In this document: one piece after another, positions 1-9,450 of the stretch
Position numbering within the stretch: the stretch's first letter is position 1
Layout of the letters: every line of letters starts with the position of its first letter
Assembly (NCBI GenBank): GCA_022837365.1
Contig: JALHHV010000009.1
Coordinates: forward strand, 1 to 16,771
Direction: 5' to 3'
Length of the DNA stretch: 16,771 nucleotides
From: Desulfovibrio sp.
GTDB lineage: Bacteria > Desulfobacterota > Desulfovibrionia > Desulfovibrionales > Desulfovibrionaceae
The notes under the pieces: generated by a model
The model's database searches: none
The model's input: only the letters and a program-made list of their open reading frames with translations
Told to the model about the DNA's origin: nothing
Program-made: the position numbers and the translations under genes

Positions 1-2237
<2,237 letters not shown>

Positions 2238-2332
2238 GGGCGTGGTGGAGATGCCGGAGGATGAAGGGTTGCCGGTGCGGGACGTCCCCGCGAACCCGGC
2301 CAGCGGGCGAAAGGACACGTTGGAAACAGCCC

Positions 2333-3070
2333 CTACCCCTTGGCGGCCCCCTCGTCCACGATCCACACCAGGTCCCCGTTGGCCGGCTTCACGAACTGCG
2401 CGGGCAGGGTGGGTTCGGCCAGCAGGTCCAGCGCCCGCGCCAGCACGGGGTGCTTTTCCCGGCCGGACACCAGGAACACGCAGCAGCGGGCGTTGTTCAG
2501 CACCGGCAGGGTCAGGGTAAGCCGGTCGCTCTTGGTGGCCGGCACGTACTGGTCGATGACCAGGCGGGTGCGTTCGGCAAGGCCGGTGGAATCGGGGAAC
2601 AGCGACGCGGTGTGCCCGTCCTCGCCCATGCCCAGCAGCGCCATGTCGAAGCGCGGCCAGGCGCCGTCCTCCAGGTCGAAATGCTCGCGCAGCAGCGATT
2701 CGTAGGCGGCCGCGCCCTCCACCGGGTCCATCTCGCCCTTCATGCGGTAGAAGCGGGTGGCCGGGGCCAGCGACAGCAGTTCGCGCCGGGCCACGCCGTA
2801 GTTGCTCTGCGGGTGGTCCGGCTCCACGCAGCGCTCGTCCACCCAGTACACGGCGATCTTTTCCCACGGCAGGCGGTCGAGCCAGGCCGGGGTGGCCAGC
2901 AGGCGGAACAGGGGGATGGGCGTGCTGCCGCCGGACAGGGCCAGGGTGAACACGCCGCGCGCGGCCACGGCCCGCTCGCAACGTTCCAGCAGCAGTTGGG
3001 CGGCCTTTTCGGCCATGGCGGCCGGATTCTTCATGACGTGGAGGGCAAGGTTGACGGAACGGTGAGGCAT
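2333..3070 (-). CDS. pgl: 6-phosphogluconolactonase
   Basis: Hydrolyses 6-phosphoglucono-delta-lactone to 6-phosphogluconate in the oxidative pentose phosphate pathway; cytoplasmic. The 245-residue product is of normal length for the DevB/SOL family. Visible motifs are LSGGSTP (45-51), the VDER segment followed by DHPQSN (77-90) and GMGEDGHTASLFP (147-159), which form the sugar-phosphate isomerase-like active site. The frame is open further upstream to 3187, but the ATG at 3070 is preferred: it has GGAG five bases upstream and gives an N-terminus (MPHRSVNL) like the family's, whereas the extension is low-complexity Ala/Pro/Arg. It is divergent from the arsR cassette and 95 bp upstream of topB. 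Confidence 0.9.
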   Translation of the reverse strand: MPHRSVNLALHVMKNPAAMAEKAAQLLLERCERAVAARGVFTLALSGGSTPIPLFRLLATPAWLDRLPWEKIAVYWVDERCVEPDHPQSNYGVARRELLSLAPATRFYRMKGEMDPVEGAAAYESLLREHFDLEDGAWPRFDMALLGMGEDGHTASLFPDSTGLAERTRLVIDQYVPATKSDRLTLTLPVLNNARCCVFLVSGREKHPVLARALDLLAEPTLPAQFVKPANGDLVWIVDEGAAKG

Positions 3071-3271
3071 GGCGGCTCCGGTGGCGGCGATTCCGGTTGG
3101 CGGTTCGGGTGCGGGTGCGGCCCGCGCGGCGCGGGAGTGTTCCCCATGGCGAATCTGCCACAGGACAGGCCGCGTGGGAATGGGCAAAGGGGGCGGGGGG
3201 GCCGAAGGCGCGGGAACTTCCGCTCAGTCTCCCCCGTCCCCTCCTTTGCTTCTTGACGTCGCGCGGATGGC

Positions 3272-3299
3272 TTGACATATTAACGTCTGTTTATATGCT
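3272..3299 (+). promoter_or_regulatory. Sigma-70-type promoter of the arsR cassette
   Basis: A perfect -35 TTGACA (3272-3277) and a -10 TATGCT (3294-3299) are separated by 16 bp. The element lies just upstream of the regulator gene and is AT-rich in an otherwise GC-rich region. It is the only strong promoter I see for the cassette running to 8704. Confidence 0.65.
3277..3296. promoter_or_regulatory. Candidate ArsR-family operator (inverted repeat)
   Basis: Inverted repeat ATATTAAC-gtct-GTTTATAT, matching in 7 of 8 positions per arm. It runs from the last base of the -35 into the -10, so a bound dimer would block RNA polymerase. ArsR/SmtB repressors commonly bind AT-rich imperfect palindromes of this size, and the gene immediately downstream encodes such a protein. 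Autoregulation is inferred. Confidence 0.55.
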
Positions 3300-3329
3300 T
3301 ATGTGGCGAGGAATTCTTCAGGAGGACTC

Positions 3330-3659
3330 ATGGCGGTCGATGAGAGACAGGCCCGGCTCGCGGGTCAGCTTGGGGGAATCGCGTTCCTTGCCAAGGCGTT
3401 GTCGGACGAAAACAGGCTGCGCATCCTGCTGCACGTGAGCGGGGGGAAGAAGTCTGTCACCCAGATCGCCGAAAGCATGAATCTTTCACAACCGCTCGTT
3501 TCCCATCATCTCAGGGAGTTGAAGCGGGCGTTGCTTGTGGAGGTCCAGCGCCAGGGGCCTTTTGTGTACTACGGGCTGAGCAGGCCGGACATCATCGACG
3601 TTCTGGAGGCGATCCGCGCGCTGGCGGGGTGCCTCATTTCCGAAAGGAAGGGTTTCTAG
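3330..3659 (+). CDS. ArsR/SmtB-family winged-helix transcriptional regulator
   Basis: A 109-residue DNA-binding repressor of the ArsR family. The helix-turn-helix is about residues 42-70 (SVTQIAESMNLSQPLVSHHL), followed by the wing around FVYYGL. The start at 3330 is chosen because AGGAGG (3320-3325) is four bases upstream; an in-frame ATG at 3303 lacks this. It has no CVC metal site in the recognition region and only one cysteine (C101) near the C-terminus. A classical arsenic or cadmium sensor is therefore unlikely, and two-cysteine persulfide sensing as in SqrR/BigR is not obviously possible within one monomer. It is the first gene of the cassette and probably controls it through the palindrome in its own promoter. 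The inducer is unknown. Confidence 0.85.
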   Translation: MAVDERQARLAGQLGGIAFLAKALSDENRLRILLHVSGGKKSVTQIAESMNLSQPLVSHHLRELKRALLVEVQRQGPFVYYGLSRPDIIDVLEAIRALAGCLISERKGF

Positions 3660-3815
3660 GACATTGCGGCCGTGCAATGGGCTGCTGAAAAATGCCCTGG
3701 CGGCGCCGCCCGCTCCGTCCGCTCCGAAGGTCCGGGGGAGCCGCGTTCCGCCGCTGAACGCCGAAGGGCGCGCCTCAAAAAACAGTCCGCTTCAACTCCA
3801 CGGAGGAGTGCAATC

Positions 3816-4301
3816 ATGGATGAGATCGGAAGCATCCTCGCCCGCATGGAAACAGGGGATGCCGCGCAGGCGCTGGCAAGGGCCGCACGAGAGCTCTTTC
3901 GCGTGCTGGGCGAAGAGGAGCGGCGGCATTTCATCGAGCAGATGCTTGGGGAGCCCGGCGAGGACAAGATCGTCGGCATGGTCCACCTCTGACTGGCCGA
4001 ATGCATGGACGAAGGTGTCGATCCAACCAAGATGTGTCAGAGCCTTGTGGACAAGGTGGCCCAATCAAAACAACTCATGGCCGTCGCTCATCCTGAACTG
4101 CTCGGTCTTTTCGAGGACTGGCTGGGAGAACTGGAGGACGAGGTGATCCGGATGGCGGGCGGGAAGGCCCCTGATCCGGAGAAGCTGGCCGAGGCGACCG
4201 GACTTTCCGGTGCCGGAGCGAAGTTCATCATGGCCAAGCTGGTGCGCGAGGGCAGGCTGTGCCCGCCATCATCGCCGCAAAAGGACGGCGGGCCTCGTTG
4301 A
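3816..4301 (+). CDS. Small protein of unknown function with in-frame UGA; candidate selenoprotein
   Basis: A frame opens at ATG 3816 behind a strong Shine-Dalgarno (GGAGGAG, 3802-3808), codes for 58 residues, meets TGA at 3990-3992, and continues in the same frame to a stop at 4301. With UGA decoded, the product is 161 residues with the novel residue at position 59. It is charged, mostly helical in appearance and has no membrane segment. The residue would lie in an amphipathic stretch (KIVGMVHL-U-LAECMDEG), with cysteine four residues later and another in KMCQS. The downstream part has an ATG at 4005 but no ribosome binding site. A GGU-loop hairpin follows the UGA. The alternative is two separate, translationally coupled small ORFs (3816-3992 and 4005-4301), or a nonsense mutation. 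I do not recognise the family. Confidence 0.6.
3990..4025 (+). promoter_or_regulatory. Candidate SECIS element after UGA 3990
   Basis: UGA (3990-3992) is followed after 20 nt by a loop AGGTG (4013-4017). The loop is closed by stem arms TGGACGA (4006-4012) and TCGaTCCA (4018-4025), giving seven base pairs with one bulged A. Bacterial SECIS hairpins have a G in the first positions of a short apical loop, about 16-37 nt after the UGA, and this fits. The stem is modest, so chance is possible. Confidence 0.5.
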
Positions 4302-4490
4302 ACCGCGCGGAGCGCGTGCTGCCCGATAATTACGGGCGCGGCGCGTTGCAGCCGGGCTGCGACAGGGCGATGCGTTGGCGAAAGGCAGCCATGCGAAGGG
4401 GCCAGTGATCCGCAGCAGGAATGTGTCATCGCCCCGGTGACGTGAAGCAGATTCGTTGCCTTTGCATGCAACATCACAAGGAGAACGGGC

Positions 4491-5645
4491 ATGCAGTTCA
4501 GCCCCTTGAAGTTCCAGATGCCGCTTGCCGCAGGAGGCATAGCGCTCATGGCATTCAATTACTTGCAGTTTGCGGTGCCGCGCGCAAACGGGATGGTGAC
4601 GTTGAACGATATGCTGGCGGCAAACATGACGATGCCGCAATTCGTTCTCAACTGGTTTCTTGTCGCAATGATGCTCGTCTTCTCCGTCCTCAATATATGC
4701 TTCATACCGTTTTTTTGCGTGCAGTGGGCAAGATGGCGCAGGAACAGGGCCGTGTACGAAAAGTTCATGGCCGACTCGCCTACCGTTGTCGTCGGATCCT
4801 TCATTCCCTTTGCGTCCCTGTCCATGACCGCCTGCGTGGCGCTTGCGCCGCTGGCGTTTTTCATTCCCGCCCTGTCCGCGAACATTCAGGCGATGATGTT
4901 GCCGGGCCTGATCTTTTTCGGCTGGCTCGGGATTTCCATTTTCCGTCTTGAATTCAAGGTGCTGAAACAGTTGCTGACCCGCCCGGTCGATGTGGCAAAG
5001 CTGCACTTCGTCTGGCTTCTCGATGTCTTTTCCTTCGGTCTCGTGAGCCTTATGGGAACCGGCATCGCCGCGATGTCGAAAGACATGACCATTGCTTCCA
5101 TAGCTGCGTTCGGCACGTTCTTTACCGTAACCTTCGGCATGTTGCTGTTGATAGCCAAGCTTGCATATCTTTTGTTCCTTCAGTTCAAATCGGAAGAATT
5201 GCCGGGAAAGAACTTTCGACCTGCCTATTTCATACTGGTGCCGATATCCTGCCTGTATGGATTCAGCATTCACAGGATAGCGGTCTACATGGAATCGTAT
5301 TTCGCTTTCGACATGAAGATCATACTGTTCGCTTCGTTCATGATTCCGTATGTCATTGCCGTCGGATGGAGCGTCTTTTGTGTCTACCTGCTCTGGGAAT
5401 ACCTTACGAAAGACTTCATCAGGAGTGACTTCGCCGCGCCGCAATGGTCGATAATCTGAGCGTTCGTCGGTTCCCAGGTTCTGGGAACGAGCGTTTACGG
5501 CAACTACTACCCGGCTCCGGTCCTGTCTGTCCTGAACTATGCCAGCATCATACTGGCTTCCATGGTTTTCGTCCTGATCTTCATGAAGTTTCACCGGCAC
5601 GAGAAGAAGGTGGCTCTGGAGTTCGCGAAATCATCCGCCGGTTGA
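4491..5645 (+). CDS. Polytopic membrane (seleno)protein read through UGA; TsoY-like (name from memory)
   Basis: Start ATG 4491 has AAGGAG (4478-4483) seven bases upstream. The frame runs to TGA 5457-5459 and then continues with 61 further codons to TGA 5643-5645. With UGA as selenocysteine, the product is 384 residues with Sec at position 323. About nine or ten hydrophobic helices are visible (roughly 10-29, 52-76, 98-127, 131-152, 172-196, 200-230, 245-266, 275-301, near 320-334, 346-366). The post-UGA part includes a complete helix (SIILASMVFVLIFMKF) and a basic tail, so termination at the UGA would remove the last helix. The overall pattern recalls the ten-helix TehA/SLAC1 class, but that is a weak impression. 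Codon use is less GC-rich than its neighbours, with several ATA codons, which hints at transfer. Function is unknown; context suggests sulfur redox or transport. Confidence 0.8.
5457..5488 (+). promoter_or_regulatory. SECIS element after UGA 5457
   Basis: UGA (5457-5459) is followed after 18 nt by a hairpin with a perfect 8-bp stem: GTTCCCAG (5470-5477), loop GTT, CTGGGAAC (5481-5488). The top reads CAGGTTCTG, very like the CAGGUCUG apex of the E. coli fdhF SECIS (from memory). Spacing, loop G and stem length all match bacterial SECIS rules, and the hairpin lies within continuing coding sequence. Confidence 0.78.
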
Positions 5646-5743
5646 GGTACGCCACGCATAATTCCGGTGCTTGCGCCGCCGACCGGCAACGCCCGGAAGG
5701 CGGTATTCCCTGAACCTCGTCCCCTTCGGAACCGAAAGAGATC

Positions 5744-6688
5744 ATGGCACTTCTTTCCTATGTCGTCGCCTACCTGGGCATCCTGACCTTCGGGGCGGTT
5801 GTGGCCTCGAAGTGCATCGGCTACCTGAAAAAACCGGTGCATCTGCGTTGGGAGCTTTACCCGGTGGCGCACGAGGACGCCCGTCGTGCGTCCTACGGCG
5901 GCAGCTACATGGAAGATTCCGGGTGGTGGCTGAAGAAGCGCAGGCCATCCCGGCGCGGCGGCATCAAGGCCGTTGCGGTGGAATTTTCCACGCTGCACAG
6001 CACATTCCGCAATAACCGGCCTCTCTGGTATCGCGCCTACCCTTTCCATCTCGGACTGTATCTGCTGACGATCACCATGTGCCTGGCCGTGGGCGTATCC
6101 GTTCTTGCATCGCCCGGGGGGCTGGACGGCAGCGCCGGGCGTTTCGTCGGCCGGCTGGGGCAGACCCTGGCCCTGACCGCCTTCCTGTGCATCCTTGCCG
6201 GGGCGTCCGGCCTGCTTCACCGCCGCCTGACCGTGCCGGACCTGAAAGCGTTCAGCACGCCGGAGCACTTTTTCAACCTGGGGTTGTTTCTCGGCCTGTC
6301 GGTGCTCGGCCTGATCCTTTGGCTGGCCATGCCGTCCTTCTTCGGCAGCCTCTGCCTCTTCCTTGGCGCACTGCTGACCTTCGGCTTCATCTCGCAGGGC
6401 AACGCCCTGTTCGACCTCTTCATCATCTTCCTGTTTGCCCTCATGGCCTATGTTCCGGCCACCCACATGGGGCATTTCTTCATGAAGTACTTCCTGTGGC
6501 ACGACATCCGCTGGGACGACCAGCCCGCACGGGACAACCCGGAGACGCAACGGAAGATCTCCGTGGCGCTTGGGCGTCCGGTGTCCTGGAGCGGCGGGCA
6601 TGTCGAGGGGGGCGGCGCAAGATCGTGGGCCGAGGTCGTCACGGGCAGGCCCGCCATGCCGCAGAAGCGGGAGGGAGCAACGCCATGA
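5744..6688 (+). CDS. NarI/DsrM/HdrE-like membrane cytochrome b subunit
   Basis: A 314-residue membrane protein resembling the respiratory nitrate reductase gamma/DsrM/HdrE family, which binds heme b and passes electrons between menaquinone and a cytoplasmic iron-sulfur partner. Hydrophobic helices occur at about 4-24, 101-122, 140-158, 177-197, 203-216 and 222-240. Candidate heme histidines are H102 (PFHLG), H159, H175 (TPEHFF) and H241/H244 (THMGHFF), before the cytoplasmic tail that includes LWHDIRWDD. A weak AAAGAG precedes ATG 5744. Its stop overlaps the start of the next gene by four bases (ATGA), so the two are translationally coupled, as expected for subunits of one complex. The family is clear; the specific heme ligands are inferred. 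Confidence 0.82.
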   Translation: MALLSYVVAYLGILTFGAVVASKCIGYLKKPVHLRWELYPVAHEDARRASYGGSYMEDSGWWLKKRRPSRRGGIKAVAVEFSTLHSTFRNNRPLWYRAYPFHLGLYLLTITMCLAVGVSVLASPGGLDGSAGRFVGRLGQTLALTAFLCILAGASGLLHRRLTVPDLKAFSTPEHFFNLGLFLGLSVLGLILWLAMPSFFGSLCLFLGALLTFGFISQGNALFDLFIIFLFALMAYVPATHMGHFFMKYFLWHDIRWDDQPARDNPETQRKISVALGRPVSWSGGHVEGGGARSWAEVVTGRPAMPQKREGATP

Positions 6689-8274
6689 CCCGCCAACCCG
6701 GTTTGCGGGATGTCTGCACAAGGGAGGGCAGGCTTGTCGACGTGGAGGCGGATGCCCTGATCAGACTCCCCGTTGCGTTCGATGCCGTCGGGCGGGAATC
6801 CGTTTCCGATGAAGGGCGGGACGGGTGCAGCCGCATCCTGGATGACGTGCAGGTGTTGCGAATTCCCCGGCCCGCAACACGGCAAGAGGAAGAGGAATTG
6901 GTGCGCAGGTTCCTGGACGGCATGCGCAAGCTGTTCAGCCCGGACGACAACTGGACCTTCCTGTCCATCCTCGAAACCAGCATGGACTATTGCGCGCAGT
7001 GCAACTCCTGCGCCGGGGCCTGTCATCTGTTCGAGGCGTCCGGCGGCAACGGGATGTACCGCCCGAACCTGCGCTCGGAAATCTTCCGCCGTATCTACAA
7101 ACGGTACATCGCCAAGGTTCCCTTTGCCAAATGGCGCTACGGCGATGTGGAATTGAACTGGAAAACCGTTGTCCGCCTTGGCGAGATGGCCTACCGCTGC
7201 AACCTGTGCCGCCGTTGCGCCCAGGTTTGTCCCATCGGCGTGGACAACGGGCTCATCGCCCGGGAAATCCGCAAGCTGTTCAGCCAGGAAATGGGCATCA
7301 GCCCGCCGGAACTGCACGACAACGGCTCCATGCGGCAGTTGGGCCCGGACGCTTCCGCAAGGAACAATGCGCGGTCGGTGCAGGACAGGGTGGAGCAGAT
7401 TTGCGCGGAGTATTCCGCGCTCACCGGGTACGAGTTCCATGCCCCCTGGGACGTACAGGGCGCGGACATCCTGCTGGCCCACAGCGTGCTCGAAATCATG
7501 TACTGGCCGGAAAGCATCGCGGCCTTTGCCATCATCTTCCAGAAAGCCGGGCTGTCATGGACCCTGTCCAGCGAACTGGCCCACCATGACGCCACCAACT
7601 TCGGCACGTTCTACGACGACGCGCAGTTTGCCCGTACCGCGCTTCTGCACATGCAGATCGCCAAAAGGCTTGGCGTGGGCAAAATGGTGCTGGGCGAGTG
7701 CGGGCATATGAGCAAGGCGCTGTCGGTTGCCGCGGACCGCCTTTTGCCGCGGGAACTGGACATTCCCCGGGAAAGTTGCATCCCCATCCTGCGGGATATC
7801 ATTTTTTCCGGAAAGATCGCGTTCGATCCTTCCCGGAACGACATTCCGGTAACACTGCACGACCCGTGCAATGTTGTCCGGCTGATGGGCGTCAACAGGC
7901 CGCAGCGGGAAATCCTGCACTACCTGTGTCCGCAGTTCCGCGAAATGACCCCGCACGGCGTGGAGAACTACTGCTGCGGCGGGGGCAGCGGTTTCGCCCT
8001 GATGAACCGGGACAATATCGGCGCATGGAGGAACAACCTGAGCGGGCGGAAAAAGATGGCCCAGATTTGCGGCGCGTTCGCGGAGTGCCTTGGCCCTGAA
8101 ACGAAGAAGCTCGTCTGTACCCCCTGTTCGAGCTGCAAGGTGCAGATCAGCGACATGCTCGAGAAGGGCGGCGTGCGTGCGAGAAATTCCATGCGCTGCG
8201 CAGGGATTGTCGAGTTGATCGTCAACGCCATGGCAGACGTGAACCCCGGATTCATCCCCTGGCTGCGCAAATAG
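6685..8274 (+). CDS. HdrD/DsrK/TmcB-like iron-sulfur protein (CCG domain)
   Basis: A 529-residue cytoplasmic electron-transfer subunit. Two ferredoxin-type [4Fe-4S] motifs are visible: C103/C106/C109/C113 and C172/C175/C178/C182 (CNLCRRCAQVCPIG). A C-terminal CCG domain has HDPC (C395), YCCGGG (C430/C431) and CTPCSSC (C478/C481/C484). In HdrB/HdrD and DsrK this cysteine pattern holds a non-cubane cluster that handles disulfide or trisulfide chemistry. The expected first CCG repeat (about 258-345) keeps the fold-like sequence but has only one cysteine (GECGH, C339), so it is degenerate. The start at 6685 is supported by GGGAGGGAG at 6669-6677 and the ATGA overlap with the cytochrome b gene. 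The frame is open upstream to 6079, but that part is a shadow of the cytochrome gene. Confidence 0.87.
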   Translation: MTRQPGLRDVCTREGRLVDVEADALIRLPVAFDAVGRESVSDEGRDGCSRILDDVQVLRIPRPATRQEEEELVRRFLDGMRKLFSPDDNWTFLSILETSMDYCAQCNSCAGACHLFEASGGNGMYRPNLRSEIFRRIYKRYIAKVPFAKWRYGDVELNWKTVVRLGEMAYRCNLCRRCAQVCPIGVDNGLIAREIRKLFSQEMGISPPELHDNGSMRQLGPDASARNNARSVQDRVEQICAEYSALTGYEFHAPWDVQGADILLAHSVLEIMYWPESIAAFAIIFQKAGLSWTLSSELAHHDATNFGTFYDDAQFARTALLHMQIAKRLGVGKMVLGECGHMSKALSVAADRLLPRELDIPRESCIPILRDIIFSGKIAFDPSRNDIPVTLHDPCNVVRLMGVNRPQREILHYLCPQFREMTPHGVENYCCGGGSGFALMNRDNIGAWRNNLSGRKKMAQICGAFAECLGPETKKLVCTPCSSCKVQISDMLEKGGVRARNSMRCAGIVELIVNAMADVNPGFIPWLRK

Positions 8275-8289
8275 TTTCATATCCGGCCA

Positions 8290-8308
8290 CGCCCCCTGCC
8301 GGGGGGCG
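8290..8308 (+). other. Small GC-rich hairpin between the HdrD-like and DsrE-like genes
   Basis: Arms CGCCCCC (8290-8296) and GGGGGCG (8302-8308) form a 7-bp stem with a five-base loop and no T-run. It may act as an RNA-stability or attenuation hairpin that sets the DsrE level relative to the membrane complex. The role is inferred. Confidence 0.3.
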
Positions 8309-8383
8309 GAGAGCGAGGTCGGGGCGGCCGCGCGCTCGCCGGGAAGAATCTCGTGAACCTACATCCAGCAGAGAGGCAACATC

Positions 8384-8704
8384 ATGAAGATAGGCATCGT
8401 CATCTATTCGAACGACCCCGAAACGGTCTGGAACGCCTTTCGGTTCGGCGCGTTTTCCCTCAAGCAGGGCGAGTCGGTCAGGGTATTCCTGGTGGGGCGC
8501 GGGGTCGATGCGGAAGGACTGGACACCGAGCAGTTCGCGGTCGTGAGCATGATGCAGGCGTTCACCGAAGCGGGCGGAGAGATATTCACCTGCGGCACGT
8601 GCCTCAAGACGCGGTCGAAGGATGGAACCAAACTCTGTCCGGTATCGAACATGCGCACCATGCTGGACATCGTGCAGGAATCGGACAAGGTGCTGACCTT
8701 CTGA
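8384..8704 (+). CDS. DsrE-family sulfur-carrier-like protein
   Basis: A 106-residue cytoplasmic protein of the DsrE/TusD fold, whose members carry sulfur as persulfide on a conserved cysteine. The N-terminal strand MKIGIVIYSNDPE and the central AGGEIFTCGTC segment are typical. C70 and C73 form a CxxC at the position of the active cysteine, and C85 follows in KLCPVS. The start is supported by GAGAGG at 8371-8376. It is the last gene of the cassette, ahead of a strong hairpin, and implies that the neighbouring complex deals with sulfur in a sulfane or persulfide state. The partner is unknown; a TusA-like protein is not seen in the window. Confidence 0.82.
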   Translation: MKIGIVIYSNDPETVWNAFRFGAFSLKQGESVRVFLVGRGVDAEGLDTEQFAVVSMMQAFTEAGGEIFTCGTCLKTRSKDGTKLCPVSNMRTMLDIVQESDKVLTF

Positions 8705-8760
8705 TGTCTGCAGAAAGCCACTATGGAACCTGAGGCCCACGCCGGACGTGAACAGGAAAC

Positions 8761-8796
8761 ACACCGCCCGGACTGCACGAGCAGTCCGGGCGGTGT
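8761..8796. terminator. Bidirectional hairpin terminator between convergent genes
   Basis: A perfect 16-bp stem (8761-8776 with 8781-8796) around the loop ACGA. It lies between the DsrE-family gene (plus) and the OsmC-family gene (minus). There is no clear T-run on the plus side and only GTTTCC on the minus side, so it may work partly by RNA folding. Confidence 0.7.
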
Positions 8797-8877
8797 CGTG
8801 TGAAGATGGCCGAATCCATGGCGCGCCGGTTTCGTCGCGCACCTCGTCATCCGGCGCGGCGAGGGAAGCGGGGACGC

Positions 8878-9315
8878 CTACGCCAGCACCACCTCGAAGG
8901 CGGGCGGGGTCATGATGTGCTTTTTCACGGTGCACAGTTCCACGGCGCGCACCAGCGCGTCGCGGTATTCGGCGGGAAAGCCCTGCGGCGGGGTGACCAC
9001 GAAGGTCATGCGGGTGACCTGAAAGCCCTTGGGCGCGAATTCGCAGCCCACCCGGATGCCCAGCCCTTCCGTGGATATCTTGCGGGCCTCGCAGAAGCGC
9101 TGGGCGTACACGCCCGCGCAGGTGGCCAGCGAGGCCAGGAACAGTTCGAACGGGGTGGGGGCGGTGCCTTCGCCGCCGTCCTTCACCGGCTGGTCGGTGC
9201 GGACGATGGTGTCCGGGATGGCGGGCGCGTCCTGCCCGGCGGCGACGGCGGGGTGGAGGATGGCGTCGATCTTCATGCCGCCGTTGAAGGCGACGTCGAT
9301 GAACTTCATGGTCAT
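8878..9315 (-). CDS. OsmC-family protein
   Basis: A 145-residue OsmC/Ohr-superfamily protein; members reduce organic hydroperoxides or act on small thiol compounds with a reactive cysteine pair. The two expected cysteines are visible: one in SLATCAGVYAQRFC (the first C is the likely helix cysteine) and one in VELCTVKKHI. Length matches the family. The start at 9315 has AGGAG seven bases upstream; a second in-frame ATG is two codons later. It is downstream of the metallo-beta-lactamase-fold gene on the same strand, 135 bp away. Peroxidase activity is inferred from the family only. Confidence 0.85.
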   Translation of the reverse strand: MTMKFIDVAFNGGMKIDAILHPAVAAGQDAPAIPDTIVRTDQPVKDGGEGTAPTPFELFLASLATCAGVYAQRFCEARKISTEGLGIRVGCEFAPKGFQVTRMTFVVTPPQGFPAEYRDALVRAVELCTVKKHIMTPPAFEVVLA

Positions 9316-9450
9316 GGTGCGGCTCCTGTGGATGTTCCGGCGTGGGGGGCGGCGCGACAGGTTGCGGAATGGCGCATGTGCGAGTGTCGGGTGGTGTCCG
9401 GCCGTGGTGTGGTGTCGTGTCGTGGGGTGCGCCGCGCGGGGCGGCTGCGG

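Noticed and set aside
3662..3679. Hairpin CATTGC-N6-GCAATG after the arsR stop
   Set aside because: Only six base pairs and no T-run. It would cut the cassette after its first gene and is too weak to call a terminator.
4269..5600. A 443-codon open frame on the minus strand
   Set aside because: It is antisense to the UGA membrane protein gene and its product is His/Gln/Arg-rich without recognisable domains.
6079..6684. N-terminal extension of the HdrD-like frame
   Set aside because: It is Arg/Pro-rich and overlaps the cytochrome b gene; a strong ribosome site supports the ATG at 6685.
8702..8760. Possible UGA readthrough at the end of the DsrE-family gene
   Set aside because: The DsrE protein is complete at this stop and the following codons do not read as protein.
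9381..9450. GT-rich stretch between the OsmC and metallo-hydrolase genes as a repeat element
   Set aside because: It is simple-sequence bias without a stable period or paired arms.
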